Shown piece after piece: positions 51,767-59,075 of a DNA stretch of 64,000 nucleotides; positions within the stretch are counted from its first letter, which is position 1; each line of letters begins with the position of its first letter. Both the position numbers and the translations under genes were made by a program. Under the pieces are notes generated by a model. It was not told where the DNA came from. It was given only the letters and a program-made list of their open reading frames with translations, and did no database searches. This DNA comes from Candidatus Gordonibacter avicola (GTDB lineage: Bacteria; Actinomycetota; Coriobacteriia; Coriobacteriales; Eggerthellaceae), in contig DXGM01000039.1 in the NCBI GenBank assembly GCA_019113915.1, positions 62,001 to 126,000 on the forward strand, given 5' to 3'.

Positions 51767-52684
51767 ATGAAAAGCACCCTCGGAAAAGTCCTCGTCATCG
51801 CTGCATTGGTAGCCGTTGCGGGCGGTCTGGCCACGTGGCTCGCCTTGGGCGATGACCTCGCGCACGCCTTCTCCAGTCCCGCCGAAGAAGCGCCGCCGCT
51901 CACGACCCCCGTCACCCGCGGGTCCGTTCAAAAAACGGTCACGGGCGCGGGCGAAGTGAAGCCGCTTTCCACCGAGAAGCTGAAGCCCGCCGACAGCTGG
52001 CACTGGCTCGAATCGTTCGACGCCCCGCTCAATAAGCGCGTGGCCGCGGGCACCACGCTGGTCACCTACGCGAACGGCGAAACGTGGACCGCGCCGTTTG
52101 ACCTGGTGGTGACCTCCTACACCCTGCCCGAGAAAAACAAGGGTGCGGTCACGAAGGACAACCACTTCATCGAAGTGAAGCGCATCGACTCGGTGAACAT
52201 TGTGCTGGCCGCTTCCGAAACCGACCTCGCCTCCCTGGCGGAAGGCCAGCCGGTGCGTGTCACGATGGGCGCCGATGAAACACGGCACTACGACGGTACC
52301 ATCTCCAACATCAACGAGGTGGGCACGTACGGCGCGACGGGCTCCACGTTCACGGTGACGGTGCAGGTGCCGAACGACGGCAGCATCAAGCTGGGCATGT
52401 CTGCGAACCTTTTCATCACGGTGGCTGAGGCAACCGACGTGCTTACCGTTCCCGTGAGTGCCGTCAGTGGCGCGGGCGATGCCAAGTTCGTGAGCGTGTA
52501 CAAGGATGGCGCTCTCGCCCAGGTGCCTGTGACCACCGGCATTTCCGACGGCACCACGGTTGAAGTGTCCGGCGATATGCTGCACGAAGGCGACGCCGTG
52601 GTGCTCAACGAGGCAGGTGGCGAAGCGGGCGGCGCAGCAGCAGACGCCGGTGCCGCGTCCTCCGTGTCCATCGTGATGTCGTAA
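51767..52684 (+). CDS. Membrane-fusion/periplasmic-adaptor-like protein (MacA/HlyD type)
   Basis: A 305-aa membrane-anchored adaptor with an N-terminal hydrophobic helix (about 8-26). The beta-barrel and membrane-proximal region is recognisable: VNIVLAASETDLASLAEGQPVRVTM and a tail with VLTVPVSAVSG. The usual coiled-coil hairpin is very short, as in adaptors of Gram-positive MacB-like exporters. ATG 51767 (AAAGGAGCG upstream) is preferred over the in-frame ATG 51737. Partner of the ABC genes that follow. Confidence 0.78.
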   Translation: MKSTLGKVLVIAALVAVAGGLATWLALGDDLAHAFSSPAEEAPPLTTPVTRGSVQKTVTGAGEVKPLSTEKLKPADSWHWLESFDAPLNKRVAAGTTLVTYANGETWTAPFDLVVTSYTLPEKNKGAVTKDNHFIEVKRIDSVNIVLAASETDLASLAEGQPVRVTMGADETRHYDGTISNINEVGTYGATGSTFTVTVQVPNDGSIKLGMSANLFITVAEATDVLTVPVSAVSGAGDAKFVSVYKDGALAQVPVTTGISDGTTVEVSGDMLHEGDAVVLNEAGGEAGGAAADAGAASSVSIVMS

Positions 52685-52702
52685 CAAGACGGGAGCGCAC
52701 GC

Positions 52703-53389
52703 ATGATCCGTTTGAAACGCGTCGGCAAGACCTATGAGCTGGGCGGGGAGACCATCCATGCCCTTTCACGGGTCAACTTCGACATACATTCCGGCGATTT
52801 TATTGCCATTGTGGGGCCGTCCGGTTCGGGCAAATCCACGCTCATGAATATCCTCGGGCTGCTTGATGTGCCTGATGAGGGCACGTATCTGCTCGACGGC
52901 CAAGACGTGGGCCAGCTGCCCGACAACCGTCTGGCCGCCATCCGCAACGAAAAGATTGGCTTCGTGTTCCAAAGCTTCAACCTGTTGGGCAAACTGACGG
53001 CGCTCGAAAACGTGAAGCTGCCGCTGGCCTACGCCGGCGTGCGCACGAAGGAGGCCGACGCTCGGGCGCGCACGCTGCTGGCGCAGGTGGGCCTCGAAGG
53101 CCACGAGCATCATCTGCCGAACCAGCTGTCCGGCGGCCAGCAGCAACGCGTGGCCATCGCGCGGGCGCTCGTGTGCAAGCCCGAGATCATCTTGGCTGAT
53201 GAGCCTACCGGTGCGCTCGATTCGCGCACCGGCGTGGAAATCATGGAGCTGTTCAAGCGCCTGCACGCCGAGGGGCAAACCGTGGTGCTGATCACCCACA
53301 ACCCGGAGCTCGCCGACGAGGCCGACCGTGTGATTCGCATCGCCGATGGCCTCGTGGAAGAAGTGGAAAGGGGTCATCATGCGGCTTAG
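52703..53389 (+). CDS. MacB/LolD-type ABC transporter ATP-binding protein
   Basis: A 228-aa ATPase driving a mechanotransmission-type ABC exporter. Walker A is GPSGSGKST near residue 40, the Q-loop is VFQSFNLLG, the signature is LSGGQQQRVAIARAL, and Walker B is IILADEPTGALD with switch His in LITHNPELA. ATG 52703 follows GGGAGCGCACGC. It overlaps the permease gene by 11 nt. Confidence 0.92.
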   Translation: MIRLKRVGKTYELGGETIHALSRVNFDIHSGDFIAIVGPSGSGKSTLMNILGLLDVPDEGTYLLDGQDVGQLPDNRLAAIRNEKIGFVFQSFNLLGKLTALENVKLPLAYAGVRTKEADARARTLLAQVGLEGHEHHLPNQLSGGQQQRVAIARALVCKPEIILADEPTGALDSRTGVEIMELFKRLHAEGQTVVLITHNPELADEADRVIRIADGLVEEVERGHHAA

Positions 53390-54539
53390 CCACCTCGTGC
53401 GTACGGCAGTGCGCGCTGTGTTTCAAAACGGGCTGCGAACGGCGCTTACCATGCTGGGACTTATTATTGGTATCTCGTCGGTCATCATTTTGGTGGGCAT
53501 CGGCGATGGCTCAAACCAGCAGGTGCAGGCCAAGATGAAAGAACTCGGCGGCGACGCGCTGTCGACCTACGTCTACCAGGGAAAACTGAGCTACGACGAT
53601 CTGGCCGCCCTTGGCCAGTTGGAATCTCTCGACGGCGCGGCTCCGTCCAAGCTATTTTCCAAGAAGCTCTCGGCGGGCAAGGCGGTGTCCAACAAGGCGT
53701 TTATCGAGGCCACCGATGAGCACTATCTGCACGTGCGCAACCTGAAACTGCTCGCCGGGCGCAACCTCAGTGCCGTCGACCGCGAAAACAAAAGCAAGGT
53801 AATCGTGATTGGTACCGACGTGGCCACCGAACTCTTCGGCAGCACTGACATCGTGGGCCGCACGGTCAAGCTTGACGGCGACGAGTTCACCGTGGTGGGC
53901 GTGCTGCAAAACCAGGGTGAGTCCATGGGTCTGAACACCGGCAGCGTGGCGCTTGTGCCGTTCTCCACCGCGGTGGGCATGGGGGCGGGTGCCGACGTGG
54001 ATTCGTTCTACGCGAAGGCGCGCGGCCAGGAGCGCATCGACGAGGCGAAGGCCGCCATCGGCTCCTACCTGGGCGGCGAGGCCGGCATCGCACCGGGCAT
54101 GTTCGACGTCACCTCGCAAGACGAAATGCTGCGCGCCGGTAACGACATCGACGACACCATGACGCTGCTGCTGGCAGGCATCGCCGCCATCTCGCTCGTG
54201 GTGGCGGGCATCGGCGTGATGAACGTCATGCTGGTGTCGGTGACGGAGCGCACGCGCGAAATTGGCATCAAGAAGGCCCTCGGCGCGCGTCGCATGGACA
54301 TCCTGGCGCAGTTCCTCCTGGAGGCGCTTATTATGAGCATCGTCGGCGGCGCGGTGGGTATCGGCGCCGGCATCGCGCTCGGCCTGCTGCTGAACACGGT
54401 GGGCCTCACGTTCGTCGTGTCGTGGAACGCTGTCTGGGCCGCCGTGGCCGCCAGCACCGCCATCGGCCTCGCCTTCGGCATCTTCCCCGCCCACCGAGCC
54501 TCCCGCAAAAACCCCATCGACGCGCTGCGGGCAGAGTAG
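53379..54539 (+). CDS. MacB-type ABC transporter permease (FtsX family)
   Basis: A 386-aa permease with one N-terminal membrane helix (LTMLGLIIGISSVIILVGIG), then a MacB periplasmic core domain of about 200 residues. Three C-terminal FtsX-type helices follow from about residue 265 (LLLAGIAAISLVVAGIGVMNVMLVSV), including TERTREIGIKKALGARR. ATG 53379 with GAAAGGGG upstream is chosen. With the adaptor and ATPase it forms a tripartite exporter, possibly for peptides, antibiotics or lipoproteins. Terminator at 54589. Confidence 0.9.
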   Translation: MRLSHLVRTAVRAVFQNGLRTALTMLGLIIGISSVIILVGIGDGSNQQVQAKMKELGGDALSTYVYQGKLSYDDLAALGQLESLDGAAPSKLFSKKLSAGKAVSNKAFIEATDEHYLHVRNLKLLAGRNLSAVDRENKSKVIVIGTDVATELFGSTDIVGRTVKLDGDEFTVVGVLQNQGESMGLNTGSVALVPFSTAVGMGAGADVDSFYAKARGQERIDEAKAAIGSYLGGEAGIAPGMFDVTSQDEMLRAGNDIDDTMTLLLAGIAAISLVVAGIGVMNVMLVSVTERTREIGIKKALGARRMDILAQFLLEALIMSIVGGAVGIGAGIALGLLLNTVGLTFVVSWNAVWAAVAASTAIGLAFGIFPAHRASRKNPIDALRAE

Positions 54540-54588
54540 GGGAAGCAACGCGCCCCCATCTTTCCATACCTACCAAGCACTCAAACAA

Positions 54589-54619
54589 AACGCCGCCCTC
54601 CAACAAAAAGGGCGGCGTT
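54589..54619 (+). terminator. Rho-independent terminator of the export operon
   Basis: AACGCCGCCCT pairs with AGGGCGGCGTT (11 bp, 9-nt loop), followed by CTCTT. Confidence 0.75.
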
Positions 54620-54669
54620 CTCTTAGTAAAGAAGCGCTCGTTTACTATGGTCGGTTGTTGCGCTCTAGT

Positions 54670-54942
54670 TTAATTCGAGGCAATGAGTTCGTTGTCGATA
54701 GCGCGTCGGACAAAGTCAGATCGTGTGCCGCCCTGCTGGCTGGTTACCCTCTTCATTGCTACTACGCGGGAGTGGGGTACCTTCACCACAATGGTGTCCA
54801 TCTTTTCATCGTAGAGTTTTGGGCGCCCTTTGACAATTTCGCCGAACTCCATATGCGACCAGTTCTCGGACTCATACTCAGCAGCGCGCTCGTCCAGCTC
54901 TTCAGCTGTTATGCCAAACTTATTATGCACATCGTTGCTCAT
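54670..54942 (-). CDS. Ribbon-helix-helix-like antitoxin
   Basis: A 90-aa protein. The N-terminal FGITAEELDERAAEYE and a GRPKL linker are followed by a C-terminal VVKVPHSRVVAMKRVTSQQGGTRSDFVRRAID, a short strand and two helices as in CopG/Arc antitoxins. GGAAGGAG precedes ATG 54942, which overlaps the end of the upstream gene at 54939 (4 nt). Base composition is less GC-rich than the flanks. I infer the antitoxin of a type II pair. Confidence 0.65.
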   Translation of the reverse strand: MSNDVHNKFGITAEELDERAAEYESENWSHMEFGEIVKGRPKLYDEKMDTIVVKVPHSRVVAMKRVTSQQGGTRSDFVRRAIDNELIASN

Positions 54943-55214
54943 CGCTTACTCCTTCCCAGCCCAAGTTCCCTTTTAGCATTCTCCGTCGGGGGAGTATACG
55001 CATGGTAAATCAACCAATCGCCTTCCGCATTTCGTAGAGCCACCAACTCAAGAGATCGACCCTTAGAATCGTAGCCTATAGCCAAATACTCGTCGGGGTT
55101 CTTGTCCAGCCGTGCCCTACTACAAATACAGTGTTCCCACGCGTGCGCCGCGTCCTCTTTCGAGATTTCAGCGTGCCTTGCTGGCACTCTGTCGTCAACA
55201 TAGACGATATTCAC
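54939..55214 (-). CDS. BrnT/RelE-superfamily-like toxin
   Basis: A 91-aa protein with RHAEISKEDAAHAWEHCI, LAIGYDSKGRSLELVALR and WLIYHAYTP, a pattern seen in small actinobacterial toxins paired with ribbon-helix-helix antitoxins. It starts with GTG 55214 after GGGAGGCGAC and is co-translated with the antitoxin. An AT-rich upstream region (55215-55280) holds the inverted hexamers ATTACA (55244-55249) and TGTAAT (55274-55279), a possible operator. The exact toxin family is uncertain. Confidence 0.6.
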   Translation of the reverse strand: MNIVYVDDRVPARHAEISKEDAAHAWEHCICSRARLDKNPDEYLAIGYDSKGRSLELVALRNAEGDWLIYHAYTPPTENAKRELGLGRSKR

Positions 55215-55480
55215 GTCGCCTCCCAGGATAGTTACAAAACAATATTACAAAAATATAATACCACCGTAAAATGTGTAATGTAAGAGTGTGATCACCGCCT
55301 CATCCATACCTTCACCAGGCTGTAACCACTCTACCTACATCTAACTCGGCTGGCTAAGAAAAGGTAAGAATATGGTGGCTTTGAGCTTGAAGATGCGATG
55401 GATGCGAAAATGTCGGGGTAATTTCTTTTGCTTTTCTATTCGTTGTGCTATTATATCCGTCGCTGCTTAACGCAGTACTT

Positions 55481-55557
55481 CGGGTTGTGGCTCAGCTTGG
55501 TAGAGCGCTGCGTTCGGGACGCAGAGGCCGCAGGTTCAAATCCTGTCAACCCGACCA
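55481..55557 (+). tRNA. tRNA-Pro (CGG)
   Basis: A complete cloverleaf of 77 nt: acceptor CGGGTTG with CAACCCG, anticodon stem CTGCG/CGCAG with loop TTCGGGA (anticodon CGG), T-arm GCAGGTTCAAATCCTGT and an encoded CCA. A terminator follows. Confidence 0.97.
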
Positions 55558-55567
55558 CGAATAATCA

Positions 55568-55595
55568 GGTCAGCCACACACGGCTGACCTTTTTT
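55568..55595 (+). terminator. tRNA-Pro terminator
   Basis: GGTCAGCC pairs with GGCTGACC (8 bp, 6-nt loop), followed directly by TTTTTT. Confidence 0.9.
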
Positions 55596-55763
55596 GTATC
55601 TTAATGGTTCAATTGGTAAGCCTTCGCGATTCGTGTCTTTTGTTTTTGTCAGCCCCGCGTTTTCGGGGGATTGAGGCTTGTTTTCCCGGTTCGGTAATGC
55701 TATTTTTGTTAGCGCTCCCGTCCAGGGGGCAATGGGGAATTCAGGTTCCACATTACGGAGCTG

Positions 55764-55798
55764 AAAGGGATGTAGCTTTTGAAGGGCATCCCTTTTTT
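55764..55798 (+). terminator. Terminator hairpin upstream of tatA
   Basis: AAAGGGATG pairs with CATCCCTTT (9 bp, 14-nt loop) and runs into TTT. The sequence between the tRNA terminator and this one (about 55596-55763) holds no gene I can support. Confidence 0.65.
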
Positions 55799-55812
55799 GC
55801 ATAGCAATATGC

Positions 55813-55833
55813 TACTCTGACAGGGTCAGAGTA
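55813..55833. promoter_or_regulatory. Perfect 21-bp palindrome upstream of tatA (operator-like)
   Basis: TACTCTGAC and GTCAGAGTA are perfect inverted 9-nt arms around AGG, 52 nt before the tatA start. There is no T-tract, so a protein-binding site is more likely than a terminator. A TGCTACTCT -10-like element overlaps its left arm. Confidence 0.5.
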
Positions 55834-55884
55834 GGCGGAGCGCTCAGACGGGGTTTGCTTCGCACGACAAGCTTGGAGGAATGT

Positions 55885-56151
55885 ATGAAAATCCTGGGTA
55901 TGGGCATGCCGGAGCTGCTTATCATCCTGGCGGTCATCCTGCTTATCTTCGGGCCGAAGAACCTCCCGAAGCTCGGTAGCGCCCTCGGCAAGACCGTGAA
56001 GAACCTGCGCGACGGCATGGGTGGCGGCGAGAAGGCCATCGAAGAAGCCGAGGATGAGGAAGAAATCGTCGAAGAGGTCGAGGAAGAGAAGCCTGTCCGC
56101 AAGACAGTTGCCAAGAAGACCACGACGGCCGCCAAGAAGAAGGCTGAATAG
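55885..56151 (+). CDS. tatA: Sec-independent translocase subunit TatA
   Basis: Forms the pore of the twin-arginine pathway for folded proteins. The 88-aa chain has the short N-terminal helix ELLIILAVILLIFGPKNLPK with the conserved FGP hinge, an amphipathic helix (LGSALGKTVKNLRDGM), then an acidic and Lys/Ala-rich tail. ATG 55885 with GGAGGA upstream is chosen over the longer frame. No tatC is in the window. Confidence 0.9.
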   Translation: MKILGMGMPELLIILAVILLIFGPKNLPKLGSALGKTVKNLRDGMGGGEKAIEEAEDEEEIVEEVEEEKPVRKTVAKKTTTAAKKKAE

Positions 56152-56174
56152 CTCGACGGTAGCGAACCGGTTCG

Positions 56175-56216
56175 CGGTGTGCGTCGACGGCTCGGCCGGG
56201 CGCACGCCGCTTTTTT
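56175..56216 (+). terminator. tatA terminator
   Basis: CGGTGTGCG pairs with CGCACGCCG (9 bp, one G-U), followed by CTTTTTT. Confidence 0.8.
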
Positions 56217-56313
56217 GTATTCCTTCGGCACGACCGAAAAATCAGTTCAAAATAAAGTTAAGTCGCACGCTCAACAACCGGGCGTGCCTGTTGTATGTGG
56301 ACGGGTGAGCACA

Positions 56314-56784
56314 ATGGCAAGCGATAATTTCATCCTCACGCAAGAGGGTAAGGACAAGCTAGAGGAAGAGCTCCATTTCCTCGAGACGGAGAAGCGCGCC
56401 GAAATTGGCGAGCGCATCAAGGTGGCGCGCGAGTTCGGCGACATCTCGGAGAACTCCGAGTACGACGACGCGAAGAACGAGCAGGGCATGATGGAGGCGC
56501 GCATCGCCGAGATCAGCCGCATCCTGTCTGAGGCGACCGTGGTCAACACGCCGAAGCGCTCCAGTAAGGTGAACATCGGCTCCACGGTGACCGTGGACAT
56601 GGGCGGCAAAGAGCGCGTGTTCACCATTGTGGGTGGCGCCGAGAGCGACGCCGCCGCTGGCAAGATTTCGAACGAGTCTCCGGTGGGCGCCGCGCTGCTG
56701 GGCCACAAGAAGGGCGACAAAGTGGAGACGACAGGCCCCACCGGCCGCGACATCTCCATGGTCATCGTCAAAATCGAGCACTAA
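56314..56784 (+). CDS. greA: Transcription elongation factor GreA
   Basis: Rescues backtracked RNA polymerase by stimulating transcript cleavage. 156 aa. The N-terminal coiled coil (ILTQEGKDKLEEEL) leads to the acidic tip GDISENSEYDDAKNEQ, which inserts into the secondary channel, and the C-terminal FKBP-like domain follows (ISNESPVGAALLGHKKGD). ATG 56314 is the start by homology. It is 39 nt upstream of lysS, likely co-transcribed. Confidence 0.95.
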   Translation: MASDNFILTQEGKDKLEEELHFLETEKRAEIGERIKVAREFGDISENSEYDDAKNEQGMMEARIAEISRILSEATVVNTPKRSSKVNIGSTVTVDMGGKERVFTIVGGAESDAAAGKISNESPVGAALLGHKKGDKVETTGPTGRDISMVIVKIEH

Positions 56785-56823
56785 GGCTCCCATTACGCCA
56801 ACCTGCGAGTTTGAGGACAACCT

Positions 56824-58782
56824 ATGAGCGATACCCCCGAGCAGACTGAGCACGTCATCGAAGACGACCCCATTGCGGTGCGCCGCGCTAAGCGTGAGGC
56901 GCTCATGGCGGCGGGTAAGGACCCGTACGGCCACGCGTTCAAGTATTCGCACCATCTGGCTGATCTGGCCGAACAGTATGCGAACCTGGAAGACGGCGCG
57001 TCCACCGAGGACGAAGTGCAGGTGGCGGGCCGTGTGATGGCCAAGCGCGACCAGGGCAAGCTGGCCTTCCTTGAGCTGCGCGACTCCACGGGCGACATGC
57101 AGCTGTTCTGTCGCATCAACGCGCTGGGCGAAGACGCCTTCGCGGAATTGAAAGCCCTCGACGTGGGCGACTGGATTGGCGTGCACGGCACCATGATGCG
57201 CACGAAGCGCGGACAGCTGTCCGTGGCTGTGACATCGTTTGAGCTGCTGAGCAAGTCGCTGCGCCCGCTGCCTGAGAAGTTCCACGGCCTAGCGGACAAA
57301 GAGACGCGCTATCGCCAGCGCTACGTCGACCTGGTCATGAACCCCGAGGTCAAAAACACCTTCGAGAAGCGCTTCAAGATTGTGGCGGCTATCCGTCGCT
57401 ACATGGAGGACCAGGGCTTCTACGAGGTGGAAACGCCGTTTTTGCATCCCATTCTGGGCGGCGCGAACGCCAAGCCGTTCACGACGCACTTCAACGCGCT
57501 CGACCGCGACTACTTCCTGCGCATCGCCACCGAGTTGCCGCTCAAGCGCCTCTTGGTGGGTGGGTTTGAGAAGGTGTTCGAAATCGGCCGTCAGTTCCGC
57601 AACGAGGGCATGGACCCGTACCATAACCCCGAGTTCACCACGATGGAAGCCTACCAGGCGTTTTCCGACCTTGAGGGCATGATGGAGCTCACGCAGGGCT
57701 ACATCCAGGCGGCGGCGCTGGCCGCCTGCGGAACGCTCCAGATCACCTACCAGGGGCAGGACATCGACCTGTCCGGCGAGTGGCCGCGCAAGTCCATGGC
57801 CGAACTGGCGAGCGCCGGCGCGGGCGAGGACGTCAGCTTCGAGCGCACGCGCGAGGAATTGGTGGCCATCCTGGAGAAGAACGGCGGCCACGCCGAGGAC
57901 GCGTGGGGCAAGGGCAAGCTGATCGCCGAGATCTTCGAGGCCGTGGCCGAAGAGAAACTCATCCAACCCACGTTCGTGATTGACCACCCGCTTGAGGTGT
58001 CGCCGCTGGCCAAGAAGAAGGCGGGCGATCCGAACTTTACCGAGCGCTTCGAGCTGTTCATCTGCGGACATGAGTACGCCAACGCCTTCGGCGAGTTGAA
58101 CGACCCGGTCGATCAGGCCGAGCGCTTCCAGGCGCAGGTGGATGCCAAGAACTCGGGCGACGATGAGGCCATGGGCTACGACGAAGACTACGTGCGCGCG
58201 CTTGAGTACGGCATGCCGCCTGCGGGCGGTGTGGGTGTGGGCATCGACCGCCTGGTCATGCTGCTCACCGACGCGCCGTCCATCCGCGATGTGCTGCTGT
58301 TCCCGCACATGCGCGACGAAGTCCCAGTGGGCGGGCGTTCGCGCCCGGCCGCGGCGGCTACTCCCGCAGCGGCGGCCGCTCCCGAGCCCATCGACTTCTC
58401 GAAGGTGGTCATCGAGCCCCTGTTCGAAGACGAGGTGGACTTCGACACGTTCAGCAAGTCGGACTTCCGCGCTGTGAAGGTGAAGGAGTGCATCGCCGTG
58501 CCGAAGAGCAAGAAACTGTTGCAGTTCACGCTCGACGACGGCACAGGCACCGACCGCACCATCCTCTCCGGCATCCACGCGTACTACGAGCCGGAAGAGC
58601 TGGTGGGCCGCACGCTTATCGCCATCACCAACTTGCCGCCGCGCAAGATGATGGGTGTGGACTCGTGCGGCATGATTATCAGTGCCATCCACGAGGAACC
58701 CGGCGAGAACGGCGAGCCCGAGGAGCGCCTCAACCTGCTCATGGTAGACGACCGCATCCCCGCAGGAGCGAAGCTGTACTAA
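56824..58782 (+). CDS. lysS: Lysyl-tRNA synthetase with fused C-terminal tRNA-binding domain
   Basis: Class II lysine-tRNA ligase of 652 aa. The anticodon-binding OB fold (about 65-165) precedes the catalytic core with motif 1 (KETRYRQRYVDLVMNP), motif 2 (FEIGRQFRNEGMDPYHNPEF) and motif 3 (GVGVGIDRLVMLL). After an Ala/Pro linker (about 505-525) comes an EMAPII/Trbp111-like domain of about 110 residues (SDFRAVKVKECIAVPKSKKL, ILSGIHAYYEPEELVG, LPPRKMMGVDSCGMIIS). That domain usually sits at the end of methionyl- or phenylalanyl-tRNA synthetases. Bacterial LysS is normally about 500 aa. ATG 56824 is the start. Confidence 0.94.
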   Translation: MSDTPEQTEHVIEDDPIAVRRAKREALMAAGKDPYGHAFKYSHHLADLAEQYANLEDGASTEDEVQVAGRVMAKRDQGKLAFLELRDSTGDMQLFCRINALGEDAFAELKALDVGDWIGVHGTMMRTKRGQLSVAVTSFELLSKSLRPLPEKFHGLADKETRYRQRYVDLVMNPEVKNTFEKRFKIVAAIRRYMEDQGFYEVETPFLHPILGGANAKPFTTHFNALDRDYFLRIATELPLKRLLVGGFEKVFEIGRQFRNEGMDPYHNPEFTTMEAYQAFSDLEGMMELTQGYIQAAALAACGTLQITYQGQDIDLSGEWPRKSMAELASAGAGEDVSFERTREELVAILEKNGGHAEDAWGKGKLIAEIFEAVAEEKLIQPTFVIDHPLEVSPLAKKKAGDPNFTERFELFICGHEYANAFGELNDPVDQAERFQAQVDAKNSGDDEAMGYDEDYVRALEYGMPPAGGVGVGIDRLVMLLTDAPSIRDVLLFPHMRDEVPVGGRSRPAAAATPAAAAAPEPIDFSKVVIEPLFEDEVDFDTFSKSDFRAVKVKECIAVPKSKKLLQFTLDDGTGTDRTILSGIHAYYEPEELVGRTLIAITNLPPRKMMGVDSCGMIISAIHEEPGENGEPEERLNLLMVDDRIPAGAKLY

Positions 58783-58807
58783 TATAAGTAGGTACGCAGC
58801 GTTATCC

Positions 58808-58845
58808 AGGAGGCTGTCCGTGCGTTGATGCCGGGCGGCCTCCTT
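58808..58845 (+). terminator. lysS terminator hairpin
   Basis: AGGAGGCTGTCCG pairs with CGGGCGGCCTCCT (13 bp, two G-U pairs, 11-nt loop). It has only a weak T-tail. Confidence 0.6.
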
Positions 58846-58934
58846 GTACGTGAGGGCCCGAGGTTTCAGTTCCTCGTCAGAAATGAGCACGTTCGGTCTC
58901 ATCCGGCCGCTCGTACGCGGGCTGGGGGAGGTCG

Positions 58935-58943
58935 TGATACGAT
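58935..58943 (+). promoter_or_regulatory. Upstream extended -10 promoter of clpC
   Basis: TGATACGAT fits TGnTAnnAT and is followed by GGTCGCCG, as at other promoters here. It is about 130 nt before clpC and upstream of the CIRCE element. Confidence 0.45.
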
Positions 58944-59002
58944 GGTCGCCGTTGTTGCCAAGGGCTCAAGTTATGGAGCGAGCGTGTGCGGCCTGCTTTG
59001 CG

Positions 59003-59029
59003 TTGGCACTCTCTTGACGAGAGTGCTAG
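59003..59029 (+). promoter_or_regulatory. CIRCE operator (HrcA site) upstream of clpC
   Basis: TTGGCACTC, 9 nt, then GAGTGCTAG matches the CIRCE consensus (TTAGCACTC-N9-GAGTGCTAA) at 16 of 18 arm positions. TTGGCA and TAGCAT, 18 nt apart, could be the promoter it overlaps. It predicts heat-shock control of clpC by HrcA. Confidence 0.85.
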
Positions 59030-59075
59030 CATGTACCGTGAAACACAAGAAGCTCCGCGAGAATCGAGGCTTTAC

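Noticed and set aside
55604..55640. tRNA-like D-arm (GGTTCAATTGGTAAGCC) after tRNA-Pro
   Set aside because: No anticodon arm, T-arm or acceptor stem can be formed around it.
57289..58902. 537-aa minus-strand open frame opposite lysS
   Set aside because: Antisense shadow of lysS, low-complexity translation, no family motif.
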